Source: Bacillota bacterium (GTDB lineage Bacteria; Bacillota; Clostridia; Peptostreptococcales; Anaerovoracaceae). From it: a stretch of 32,292 nucleotides of DNA. The DNA lies in NCBI GenBank assembly GCA_905372035.1, contig CAJPNN010000012.1, positions 1 through 32,292 of the forward strand, written 5' to 3'. A model generated the notes under the pieces. The model was not told the DNA's origin. It ran no database searches and saw only the letters and a list, made by a program, of their open reading frames with translations. How positions within the stretch are numbered: position 1 is the stretch's first letter; each line of letters opens with the position of its first letter. A program made the position numbers and the translations under genes. Below are positions 17,814 to 25,756 of this stretch, in pieces.

Positions 17814-18787
17814 TTCTTCCCTTTGTGTTTTGCCGCTATTGCACACCATTCACCGTCTGTCATTGTTTCCAAAACCTCATAACCGTTCGTATAAAGAGCT
17901 TCTGTAACCATTTCTTTTTTCTCCGTAAGAATTCCCGATGATATAAAAATACCGTTATCGTTCATGTTTTCCATAACATATGCGGATAGATACACAACAA
18001 GCTCCGCTATTAAATTTGCAACAATAACATCGGCTTTATATGAAAAACCCTCAGTTAAATCTAAACATTCGACATCTATTTTATTATCAAAGCCGTTTAT
18101 TTTTATATTATCTCTTGATACTTCACAGGCTATGGGATCTATATCTACGGCACGAATTTCACCCGCTCCGAGAAGCGCCGCCGCAATGGAAAGAATTCCC
18201 GAGCCGCAGCCGACATCAATAAAACTGTTACCCTTATCAAGATATTTCTCTATTAATTTTAAAACCATCGATGTGGTTTCATGTGTTCCCGTTCCGAAAG
18301 CCATTCCGGGATCGATTTCAATTATCATCTCATCTTTCTTTTTGTCATACTTTTCCCAGCTCGGTTTTATCACAAGATGATCGGTGATTTTTAGAGGCTT
18401 AAAATACTCTTTCCATTTGTCTTTCCAATCTTCGTCGGAAACCTCTTTAATCGATATTGTAAGATCACCCAATATTTTTTCGTCGGGATTGAAAAAATAT
18501 TCTTCGTCCTTTGTTCGCAGCTTATCCATGATATTTTTTACACTTTCAAGAAGCTTATTCCCTTTTTCATTTTTTTCAATATAAAATGACATGGAAATTG
18601 AACTGTCCTTTATATCAAGGATCTTTTGATCTATATAGTTCCACATATACTCTTTCCGATCAAGCAAATCATTTATATTATTTTTGCTGTTGATTACTAC
18701 GCTGTCAATCCCCACATCCAGAAGATTTGCCGATATTATATCGCAACCTTCTTCCGTAGTAATGATTTTAATTTCCATGTACTCCAT
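17810..18787 (-). CDS. prmA: Ribosomal protein L11 methyltransferase PrmA
   Basis: 325 residues. An N-terminal substrate-binding region (about 1-110) precedes a Rossmann methyltransferase domain with FIDVGCGSGILSIAA, PGMAFGTGTHETT just before it, and the VANLIAELV motif later. These are hallmark PrmA segments. It trimethylates ribosomal protein uL11. GAGGTGAT lies eight bases before the ATG. It follows dnaJ after 50 bases and overlaps rsmE by four. Confidence 0.95.
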   Translation of the reverse strand: MEYMEIKIITTEEGCDIISANLLDVGIDSVVINSKNNINDLLDRKEYMWNYIDQKILDIKDSSISMSFYIEKNEKGNKLLESVKNIMDKLRTKDEEYFFNPDEKILGDLTISIKEVSDEDWKDKWKEYFKPLKITDHLVIKPSWEKYDKKKDEMIIEIDPGMAFGTGTHETTSMVLKLIEKYLDKGNSFIDVGCGSGILSIAAALLGAGEIRAVDIDPIACEVSRDNIKINGFDNKIDVECLDLTEGFSYKADVIVANLIAELVVYLSAYVMENMNDNGIFISSGILTEKKEMVTEALYTNGYEVLETMTDGEWCAIAAKHKGKK

Positions 18788-18837
18788 AAAATATCACCTC
18801 ATAAAGGTATTAAACCTCAACAAAAAATCTGTTTTGA

Positions 18838-19971
18838 TTATTTGGTAAACAAATCTTTTAACATTTCCGTAAAGCCTTTTTTCTTTTCATATACTTCAGG
18901 TGAAAGTATATCTCCCAACTCCTTTATTTTATCTTTTTGTGCACTGTTTAAGTTGCGAGGTATTTCCAAAATCACTTTTACATATAAATCTCCATATCTG
19001 TTTGCTTTAAGATATTTTATTCCTTTGCCCTTTATTCTGAAAACAGTCTCCGGCTGTGTTCCGGGAGGTATCTTATAGGAAATTTTTTCATTCAAAGTAG
19101 GAACTATTATTTCATCACCCAAACTTGCCTGTGTGAACGTTATAGGAATATCAAGCCATAAGTCGTTATTTTTTCTTTTAAAGACCTTGTGAGGCGCAAC
19201 AGTAACAGAAATAAACAAATCTCCGTTAGGACCGCCGTTAAAGCCCGCTTCTCCCTGTCCTGCTATAGAAATAGCGGAATCATTATCTACTCCTGCCGGT
19301 ATATCGACGGATATCTCCGCATTTTTTTTGACTTTGCCCGTTCCGTGGCAACTGTCACAAGGCGTATCTATTACTTCACCTGTTCCATGACAATTTGAAC
19401 AGGCCGAAGTTTGCGAAAAAGCGCCGAACGGAGTATTGGCTGTCGATGTAACCTGACCCGTCCCGTTACAAACGGGACATGTTTTTTTAGAGGTTCCCGG
19501 TTTGGCTCCCGTTCCGTTACATGTAGAGCAGTTTTCCTGTCTGTTGAGCTTTATTTTTTTCTTGGTTCCGAAAGCGGCTTCCTCAAAGGTTAAATTTACA
19601 TGAATGTGTATGTCGTTACCCTTTCTCGGTCCGTTTCTTTTCCTTCCACCGAAACCGCCACCGAAAAAGCTTGAGAAAACATCTCCGAATATATCTTCAA
19701 AACCTGCGCCGCCGAAACCGCCGTCACCGAATCCCGCATTCGGGTCAACTCCTGCATGACCGAACCTGTCATATTTTTCCTTCTTCTCAGCATCGGAAAG
19801 AATACTATATGCTTCGTTGACTTCTTTAAATTTTTCTTCAGCTGCTTTATCGCCCGGATTTTTATCAGGGTGATATTCCATAGCCTTTTTTCTGAAAGCT
19901 TTTTTTATTTCATCTTCGGAAGCTCCCTTGCTTAAACCCAAGATTTCATAATAATCTCTTTTTTCTGCCAT
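18838..19971 (-). CDS. dnaJ: Chaperone protein DnaJ
   Basis: 377 residues, a full-length type I DnaJ. The J domain (1-70) has the HPD motif in YHPDKNPG. A Gly/Phe-rich linker with repeated FGG and GFG units spans roughly 75-110. Four CxxCxGxG zinc repeats follow (CSTCNGTG, CPVCNGTG, CSNCHGTG, CDSCHGTG), then the C-terminal substrate-binding domains. It delivers clients to DnaK and stimulates its ATPase. GAGGG precedes the ATG. A perfect short hairpin lies in the 80-base gap after dnaK. Confidence 0.98.
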   Translation of the reverse strand: MAEKRDYYEILGLSKGASEDEIKKAFRKKAMEYHPDKNPGDKAAEEKFKEVNEAYSILSDAEKKEKYDRFGHAGVDPNAGFGDGGFGGAGFEDIFGDVFSSFFGGGFGGRKRNGPRKGNDIHIHVNLTFEEAAFGTKKKIKLNRQENCSTCNGTGAKPGTSKKTCPVCNGTGQVTSTANTPFGAFSQTSACSNCHGTGEVIDTPCDSCHGTGKVKKNAEISVDIPAGVDNDSAISIAGQGEAGFNGGPNGDLFISVTVAPHKVFKRKNNDLWLDIPITFTQASLGDEIIVPTLNEKISYKIPPGTQPETVFRIKGKGIKYLKANRYGDLYVKVILEIPRNLNSAQKDKIKELGDILSPEVYEKKKGFTEMLKDLFTK

Positions 19972-20006
19972 ATAATTACCCTCTCCATATTCTTAAATAA
20001 CGTGAC

Positions 20007-20034
20007 AGCTCAGCACCCTTACGGGTGCTGAACT
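20007..20034 (-). promoter_or_regulatory. Stem-loop between dnaK and dnaJ
   Basis: On the minus strand the arms around CAGCACCC/GGGTGCTG enclose a GTAA tetraloop, with further pairing outside. No T-run follows, so it is not a classical terminator. Likely roles are mRNA processing, protection of the dnaK 3' end, or partial attenuation to lower dnaJ expression. Confidence 0.6.
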
Positions 20035-20051
20035 GAATAAGTCACAAAATA

Positions 20052-21944
20052 TTAATTGTTCTTTTTATCCTCTTTATCCTCATCTACAACCTCATAGTCC
20101 GCATCTACGACATTGTCAGGTTTAGGTTCTTCGCTCGAGCCTGTGCCGCCGCCCATATTTTGAGTAAACTGACTCGGATCAATATTATTCGGATCAAAGC
20201 CTGCATTTTGTGCCGCCTGATAGATTTTCTCGGATATCTTTGCGAACGCATTCGTAAGTGTTTCGGTCTTAGCTTTAATTTCATCTATATTGTTGCCTTC
20301 AAGGGCTTTTTTTAAATCCTCTTTGGCATCTTCTACAGATTTTTTCTCAGCTTCATCTATTTTATCACCTATCTCACCCAACGCTTTTTCTGTTTCATAA
20401 ACCATATTTTCAGCATTATTCTTTATTTCGATTTCTTCTTTTCTCTTTTTATCTTCCTCCGCAAACTGTTCAGCTTCTCTTACTTTTGCTTCAATTTCTT
20501 CCTCGCTGAGTTTTGTTGAAGAAGTGATTGTAATAGCCTGCTGTTGTCCTGTTCCGAGATCTTTTGCACTTACGTTCACTATACCGTTAGCGTCTATGTC
20601 AAAAGTAACTTCTATCTGAGGTACGCCTCTTCTTGCAGGAGCGATTCCCGTAAGCCTGAACTGTCCTAACGATGTATTTCCGGACGCCATTTCTCTTTCT
20701 CCCTGTAATACATGTATATCTACGGAAGTCTGATTGTCGGCGGCAGTTGAAAATATCTGACTCTTCTTTGTAGGAATCGTAGTGTTTCTCTCTATAAGTT
20801 TAGTTGCAACGCCTCCTAAAGTCTCAATGGAAAGTGACAACGGTGTAACGTCCAAAAGAAGTACGTCATGAACTTCTCCCGTAAGAACTCCTGCCTGAAC
20901 GGCTGCCCCTACAGCTACGCATTCATCAGGGTTTATCCCTTTAAAAGGATCTTTACCCGTAATTTTTTTAACGGCTTCCTGAACTGCCGGGATTCTTGTA
21001 GAACCCCCTACGAGAATGACTTTTTCCAGATCACCGTTTGATACTCCCGCATCTGCCATCGCTTTTTTTAGAGGCTCTATAGTTTTATCTACGAGTCCGC
21101 TTGTAAGCTGATCAAATTTTGCTCTCGTGATATCCATATCAAGATGAAGCGGACCGTCCTGATTAACTGTGATAAAAGGCAGGTTTACATTTGCGGTTTG
21201 AGATGAAGAAAGTTCTTTTTTGGCTTTTTCCGCCGCTTCCTTAAGTCTCTGATGAGCCATTTTATCTTTTCTTAAATCGATACCGTGTTCTTTTGCAAAA
21301 CTGTCCGCTATGAAATCAATCAATACCTGATCAAAATCATCTCCGCCCAGTTTATTGTTTCCGTTTGTTGCAAGAACTTCAAACACACCGTCGCCCAAAT
21401 CCAATATGGATACATCGAATGTTCCGCCTCCAAGATCATATACCAAAACCTTATGATGCTTGTCATCCTTATCAAGTCCGTATGCAAGCGCAGCAGCTGT
21501 AGGCTCGTTAATGATTCTCTTAACGTCAAGTCCCGCTATTTTTCCCGCATCTTTTGTAGCCTGTTTTTGACTGTCTGTGAAATATGCGGGAACGGTTATA
21601 ACAGCTTCCGTAACCTTTTCTCCCAAATAGCTTTCAGCATCACTCTTGAGTTTAGCAAGGATCATCGCCGATATATCCTGCGGTGTGTAGCTCTTACCGT
21701 CAATTTCAACTTTGTGGTCTGTTCCCATATATCTTTTGATAGATGCTATAGTTCTGTCAGGATTGGTTATGGCCTGTCTTTTAGCAGTTTCTCCGACCAA
21801 TCTTTCACCGTTCTTTGCAAAACCTACTACAGAAGGAGTTGTCCTGTTTCCTTCCGCATTTGTGATAACTGTAGGTTCACCACCCTCTAATACTGCAACA
21901 CATGAATTTGTAGTTCCTAAATCAATACCTATTACTTTTCCCAT
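20052..21944 (-). CDS. dnaK: Chaperone protein DnaK (Hsp70)
   Basis: 630 residues, slightly longer than the usual 605-615 of Firmicute DnaK because of an extended acidic tail. The ATPase domain begins MGKVIGIDLGTTNSCVAVLEG and contains VYDLGGGTFDVSIL and VILVGGSTRIPAVQ. The linker DVLLLDVTPLSL leads into the substrate-binding beta domain, then a helical lid. The C-terminus ends in an acidic stretch with NVVDADYEVVDED, the common DnaK tail. AGGAGG precedes the ATG. The gene sits in the CIRCE-controlled operon between grpE and dnaJ. Confidence 0.98.
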   Translation of the reverse strand: MGKVIGIDLGTTNSCVAVLEGGEPTVITNAEGNRTTPSVVGFAKNGERLVGETAKRQAITNPDRTIASIKRYMGTDHKVEIDGKSYTPQDISAMILAKLKSDAESYLGEKVTEAVITVPAYFTDSQKQATKDAGKIAGLDVKRIINEPTAAALAYGLDKDDKHHKVLVYDLGGGTFDVSILDLGDGVFEVLATNGNNKLGGDDFDQVLIDFIADSFAKEHGIDLRKDKMAHQRLKEAAEKAKKELSSSQTANVNLPFITVNQDGPLHLDMDITRAKFDQLTSGLVDKTIEPLKKAMADAGVSNGDLEKVILVGGSTRIPAVQEAVKKITGKDPFKGINPDECVAVGAAVQAGVLTGEVHDVLLLDVTPLSLSIETLGGVATKLIERNTTIPTKKSQIFSTAADNQTSVDIHVLQGEREMASGNTSLGQFRLTGIAPARRGVPQIEVTFDIDANGIVNVSAKDLGTGQQQAITITSSTKLSEEEIEAKVREAEQFAEEDKKRKEEIEIKNNAENMVYETEKALGEIGDKIDEAEKKSVEDAKEDLKKALEGNNIDEIKAKTETLTNAFAKISEKIYQAAQNAGFDPNNIDPSQFTQNMGGGTGSSEEPKPDNVVDADYEVVDEDKEDKKNN

Positions 21945-21976
21945 TTTTCATTCCTCCTAATTTTTAAATCTAAAAT

Positions 21977-22573
21977 TTATTTTGCAACCTTTACCATTGC
22001 GGCTCTAATTACTTTACCGTTGAGCATATATCCCTTTTTCAAAACAGCAGACACATGCCCGGATTCAAAGTCTTCCGTATCTTCCGTCATAACTGCATGA
22101 TGAAAGATAGGATCGAACTCCTCTCCTTCGGCACTTATCTCTTCAATACCGTTTTTTTCAAGAACCGTCTGGAATTGTTTGAGTATCTTTTCCATACCTG
22201 AAACAAAGTTTTTTTCAACACTATCCTTATGTGAAAGTGCAATTTCAAAACTGTCTATCACTTCAAGCATATCAAGTGCAATTTCTTTATTGGCGTGTGC
22301 ATAAATATCACTTTTTTCTTTTTCGGATCTCTTTTTAAAATTTTGAAAATCGGCCGCCAATCTGAGATACTGAGTTTTTAAATCTTCACTTTCTTTGCTT
22401 TGTTCTGTATTTCTCTCAATATCATCATTTGTCGATGAAGTATTGTCATTACTTTCACCGGTTTTTTTTTCGTTATTGTCCGAACCCTGAGCATCTTCAT
22501 CTATAGGTATCCCGGTCTCTTCAATTTCCTTCTCTTCATTCATCCTGTCCGCTTTCTTTTCTTCACTAACCAT
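21977..22573 (-). CDS. grpE: Nucleotide exchange factor GrpE
   Basis: 198 residues. The first 65 are low-complexity and acidic (many Glu, Asp, Asn, Ser). A long coiled-coil helix follows, with the conserved LRLAADFQNFKKRSEKEK segment, and the C-terminal beta domain ends in GYMLNGKVIRAAMVKVAK. It releases ADP from DnaK. GGAGGT lies six bases before the ATG. It is 24 bases downstream of hrcA. Confidence 0.97.
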   Translation of the reverse strand: MVSEEKKADRMNEEKEIEETGIPIDEDAQGSDNNEKKTGESNDNTSSTNDDIERNTEQSKESEDLKTQYLRLAADFQNFKKRSEKEKSDIYAHANKEIALDMLEVIDSFEIALSHKDSVEKNFVSGMEKILKQFQTVLEKNGIEEISAEGEEFDPIFHHAVMTEDTEDFESGHVSAVLKKGYMLNGKVIRAAMVKVAK

Positions 22574-22597
22574 TATTCTACCTCCGGTATCTTGTTT

Positions 22598-23626
22598 TTA
22601 CTCTTCTATTTTGAAAACTTCACTTATGTTATCCGTGACATATCTTATTACCGACGTCACATGCGCATATTCCATTCTGGTCGGTCCTATAACTCCCAGC
22701 TTTCCTACAAACTCCCCGTTAACCTTATAATCGCACGTTATAAGACTGCAATCTTTAAGAGTTTCTTCACCGTTTTCTCCGCCTATAGTTATCAGAAAAC
22801 CGTCACCTCTTGATGAGAGTACATCTCTGAATTTTTCTTTTTCCTGCATTATCTTTATAAAATTTTCAGCCTTTCCTATATCACAGTATTCAGGAATAGA
22901 AAAAATATTTGCAAGTCCCTCTGTAAACAGGTTTACATTGAGCATATTTTCCAGCGTACTTAGGAAATTTGGAATTATATCCGATGCGATCTTCGCCAAA
23001 GCTTCTATATCTGTTTGGAAATTTTTTATTATATCCAATGTTAAAATGTTACTTATACTCTTACCTTTATAATTATAAGTCATGTTCTTTGAAAGAAGCT
23101 CAAGCGACTCAAGTGTATAGTCGACTTTTGTATGCAGAACCGTATTTGAGACCTTGCCGCTTTCTGCAACTATCATAAGAACCACCGTATTTTCATCTAC
23201 AGGTAAAATATTTATATATTTGAGCTTATCCTCGTCCGTTCTCGGAGTTGTGGCAAACGATGTAAGATTTGTAAGTTCCGAAACCAACGAGACCGCTTTT
23301 TCAATAGTTTTTTCAAGTTCAAACATATTGTCTTTTATTTTATCTTCTATGATAGCCTTTTCATTTTGAGGTAAATCACATTCTTCCATAAGCATATTTA
23401 CATATAATCTATATGCCTTGTCGGACGGAATTCTGCCTGCCGAAGTGTGCGGATGTGTAAGAAACCCCATCTCTTCCAAATCAGACATTTCATTTCTTAT
23501 AGTTGCCGGACTTATACCCATATCATATTTTTTGGAAAGTGTTCTTGAACCCACAGGCTCTGCTGAATGGATAAAATCACCTATTATTGCCTGTAATATC
23601 TTCAATTTTCTTTCCGACAAGTTCAT
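22598..23626 (-). CDS. hrcA: Heat-inducible transcription repressor HrcA
   Basis: 342 residues from the ATG at 23624-23626, which has AGGAGAG seven bases upstream; a GTG two codons earlier is in frame but only one base from that site. The winged-helix domain begins LSERKLKILQAIIGDFI and contains SPATIRNEMSDLEEMGFL. A GAF-like dimerisation domain and C-terminal region end with IGPTRMEYAHVTSVIRYV. HrcA binds the CIRCE site upstream of its own operon and, with GroEL, keeps chaperone genes off in unstressed cells. Confidence 0.97.
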   Translation of the reverse strand: MNLSERKLKILQAIIGDFIHSAEPVGSRTLSKKYDMGISPATIRNEMSDLEEMGFLTHPHTSAGRIPSDKAYRLYVNMLMEECDLPQNEKAIIEDKIKDNMFELEKTIEKAVSLVSELTNLTSFATTPRTDEDKLKYINILPVDENTVVLMIVAESGKVSNTVLHTKVDYTLESLELLSKNMTYNYKGKSISNILTLDIIKNFQTDIEALAKIASDIIPNFLSTLENMLNVNLFTEGLANIFSIPEYCDIGKAENFIKIMQEKEKFRDVLSSRGDGFLITIGGENGEETLKDCSLITCDYKVNGEFVGKLGVIGPTRMEYAHVTSVIRYVTDNISEVFKIEE

Positions 23627-23662
23627 TTTCACACTCTCCTTTCATTGTCCGAATTTATTTTG

Positions 23663-23689
23663 TTAGCACTCTTAAAGCGTGAGTGCTAA
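23663..23689 (-). promoter_or_regulatory. CIRCE operator of the hrcA operon
   Basis: A perfect CIRCE inverted repeat, TTAGCACTC - 9 bases - GAGTGCTAA, with no mismatch. It sits about 4-30 bases downstream of the predicted transcription start, in the hrcA leader, as expected for HrcA repression. Confidence 0.98.
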
Positions 23690-23699
23690 CCATGTATTA

Positions 23700-23728
23700 A
23701 ATTTAACACTGTTGAAGGTATATGTCAA
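23700..23728 (-). promoter_or_regulatory. Promoter of the hrcA-grpE-dnaK-dnaJ operon
   Basis: Minus strand: consensus TTGACA (23723-23728), 17-base spacer, TAAATT (23700-23705), just upstream of CIRCE. The -35 and spacer lie inside a perfect dyad (23705-23735). Confidence 0.8.
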
Positions 23729-23735
23729 CAGTGTT
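23705..23735. repeat. Perfect 11-bp inverted repeat over the hrcA promoter
   Basis: AACACTGTTGA - 9 bases - TCAACAGTGTT, with arms matching perfectly. Read on the plus strand it is followed by a T-rich run and resembles a terminator, but no plus-strand gene runs into it. On the minus strand it overlaps the -35, the whole spacer and the edge of the -10, so an operator for a second regulator is an alternative. Confidence 0.75.
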
Positions 23736-23857
23736 TTTTATTTTAAAGATATTTTTTATGAATCGCAAATGATTTTATCTCAAACATTAATCCGATTCAA
23801 AATATCTCTAAAGATTTTACATATAATATCTACCTCCGAGCACTTTATTTAAACATG

Positions 23858-24871
23858 TTATTTGAAAAAAACTTTTGCAATAATTATACATATTATAAGT
23901 TGAATTCCGGAGCCTATAAATGCGGCAAGAAAAACTTTTCCTCCTCTATCTTTTATTACTTTGAAGTTGACACTTATTCCTAATGCGGCCATAGCCATGC
24001 CCAGCAATATATATGCCAGGTCTACAAGTTTTTGCAGTATTTGATGCGGGATCGGAAGAAAGCTTCCTATTATACTGGATAACAAAAATCCTCCCATAAA
24101 GTACGGAACGGGAAGCTTTGCATTTTTATTTTTCTCTCCGGTTTTTTGATAATATATACCTGCTATAATCGCTACGGGAGCCAACATCAGCACTCTGCTG
24201 AGTTTTGTTATTATAGCTATTTGTTCGGCTGATTTACTTATTGCATTTCCTGCGGCTACGGCATGGGCTATCTCATGGAGCGATCCGCCTGCTATAACGC
24301 CATATTGCTGGCGGGATATTCCTAAGACACCGTAAAGTGCTATATCTATAAGTGTGAACACGGTTCCCAATATTGCCACAACCGCAACTGCAAGCACCTG
24401 GTTGTCTTCTTTGGCTTTGAGCTGCGGACCTATCCCTATTACAGCCGCGGCTCCGCAGATTCCGCACCCGCACCCTGCCAGAAGCGACAGTTCACTGTCT
24501 ATTTTGAAACATCTGTGCATCAGATAGTAATTAATCATAATTATAACTGTCACTATAAATATTGCCGTCATCAAATATTTTATCCCTGATTCCGCCAAAA
24601 GTACGAGATTCAACTTAAAACCTAAAAAAATAATGCCTGCACGCAAAAACTTATTCGATATAAATCCTATTCCTCTTGAACATTTGCTTTTAACGTCGGG
24701 TATTACCTGTATAATCATTCCCATAAGCAATGCTATAACGAGTGCCCCTATTACATTCAATCCGGGAAAGCCGGAAAGAATTTTCCCCGAAACGGAACAC
24801 AATAATGTTATTATAAGTGCTGCAAAAAAAGATAAATTTAAAATTTTTTTGCCTTTAGTTTCAGTTTGCAA
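23858..24871 (-). CDS. YeiH-family putative sulfate exporter / UPF0324 membrane protein
   Basis: 337 residues from a TTG at 24869-24871, chosen because GAGGTGG stands five bases before it; an in-frame GTG 14 codons upstream has no ribosome site. About nine to ten membrane segments are visible. The family signature is the glycine- and cysteine-rich LLAGCGCGICGAAAVIGIGP near residues 130-150, with GGSLHEIAHAVAAG further on. The family (PF03601, YeiH/YadS-like) is usually annotated as a sulfate or sulfonate exporter, on thin experimental evidence. It is transcribed away from the kinase-like gene and toward hrcA. Confidence 0.85.
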   Translation of the reverse strand: MQTETKGKKILNLSFFAALIITLLCSVSGKILSGFPGLNVIGALVIALLMGMIIQVIPDVKSKCSRGIGFISNKFLRAGIIFLGFKLNLVLLAESGIKYLMTAIFIVTVIIMINYYLMHRCFKIDSELSLLAGCGCGICGAAAVIGIGPQLKAKEDNQVLAVAVVAILGTVFTLIDIALYGVLGISRQQYGVIAGGSLHEIAHAVAAGNAISKSAEQIAIITKLSRVLMLAPVAIIAGIYYQKTGEKNKNAKLPVPYFMGGFLLSSIIGSFLPIPHQILQKLVDLAYILLGMAMAALGISVNFKVIKDRGGKVFLAAFIGSGIQLIICIIIAKVFFK

Positions 24872-25010
24872 TTTATCCACCTCTTTTTTTCGTTTAACTG
24901 ATTTTATAATCACAAGCTGTAATAAGCCTGCTTATAAAAGTATATTACTTTTTTTATTAATCTGAAACAGTTAAATAGAATAAAATATAAATTTATACCG
25001 GTTTTTAAAC

Positions 25011-25039
25011 TTGACACGTAAAGACAATTCGGCTTAAAT
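25011..25039 (+). promoter_or_regulatory. Promoter of the kinase-like / alcohol dehydrogenase pair
   Basis: TTGACA (25011-25016), 17-base spacer, TTAAAT (25034-25039), about 70 bases before the ATG at 25112. The -35 is perfect and the -10 matches in four of six positions. Confidence 0.6.
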
Positions 25040-25111
25040 ATTATTATAACAGTTAAAATTACAGCAATTTTTCTACAAAAAATGTGTGCATTAAGGAAAA
25101 GAGGGATAAAT

Positions 25112-25735
25112 ATGACTTTAAAAGAAAAACATGCGGTATTTACAATAGGAAGACAATATGGCAGCGGCGGAAGACAAATAGGAAAAAAGCTCGCTGAAAT
25201 GCTTGATATCCCTTTCCTTGATAAAGAACTGCTGGAGTTGGCTGCAAAAGAGAGCGGTCTAAAAAAAGAAGTGTTCGAAAATATTGATGAACAGCCTAGA
25301 AACTTCTTAAGCAATGAATTCATCTTATCCCCTTTTGCCGCCATATCATCAATACCGATAAACGATACGATTTTCACGATGCAGGCAGATACGATCACAA
25401 AACTGGCACAGAAAGGATCTTGTGTTATTGTAGGCAGATGTGCGGGATACATTCTAAAAGATTTTGAAAACACTATAGATGCCTTTATACACTCGACTCA
25501 TGACGATAAATTGAAAAGAATAGTCAATGAATACGGACTTTCCGAAGATAAGGCGGTTGAAATGATGAGAAAAGTGGACAAAAAACGCCAAGCATATCAC
25601 AATTACTACGCCGATACAAAATGGGGAATGTGCAAAAATTATGACATCTCGCTAAATACATCGATTACGGGTATTGACGGTGCCGTACAACTCATTTTAA
25701 GCATAGCGGAAATGAAATTTAATAATATCAAATAA
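25112..25735 (+). CDS. Cytidylate kinase-like family protein
   Basis: 207 residues from the ATG at 25112, with AAGAGGG about six bases upstream; an in-frame ATG ten codons earlier would place that ribosome site inside the gene. The N-terminus FTIGRQYGSGGRQIGKKLAE is a P-loop-like segment of the PF13189 family, followed by the LDIPFLDKELLELAA stretch typical of that family. The rest is helical, with CVIVGRCAGYIL and a lid-like KKRQAYHNYYADTKWG. Members resemble CMP kinase, but the substrate is unknown and many anaerobes carry several copies. The next gene starts 21 bases later, so the two are co-transcribed. Confidence 0.85.
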   Translation: MTLKEKHAVFTIGRQYGSGGRQIGKKLAEMLDIPFLDKELLELAAKESGLKKEVFENIDEQPRNFLSNEFILSPFAAISSIPINDTIFTMQADTITKLAQKGSCVIVGRCAGYILKDFENTIDAFIHSTHDDKLKRIVNEYGLSEDKAVEMMRKVDKKRQAYHNYYADTKWGMCKNYDISLNTSITGIDGAVQLILSIAEMKFNNIK

Positions 25736-25756
25736 ATTTTGCAGGAGGAATTTTTT

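Noticed and set aside
21285..21890. A 201-codon plus-strand frame opposite dnaK
   Set aside because: Antisense shadow of a strongly conserved gene, without ribosome site or domain.
24910..25473. A 187-codon minus-strand frame across the yeiH/kinase-like intergenic region
   Set aside because: It is antisense to the kinase-like gene, which has a promoter, ribosome site and family motifs; the antisense frame has none.
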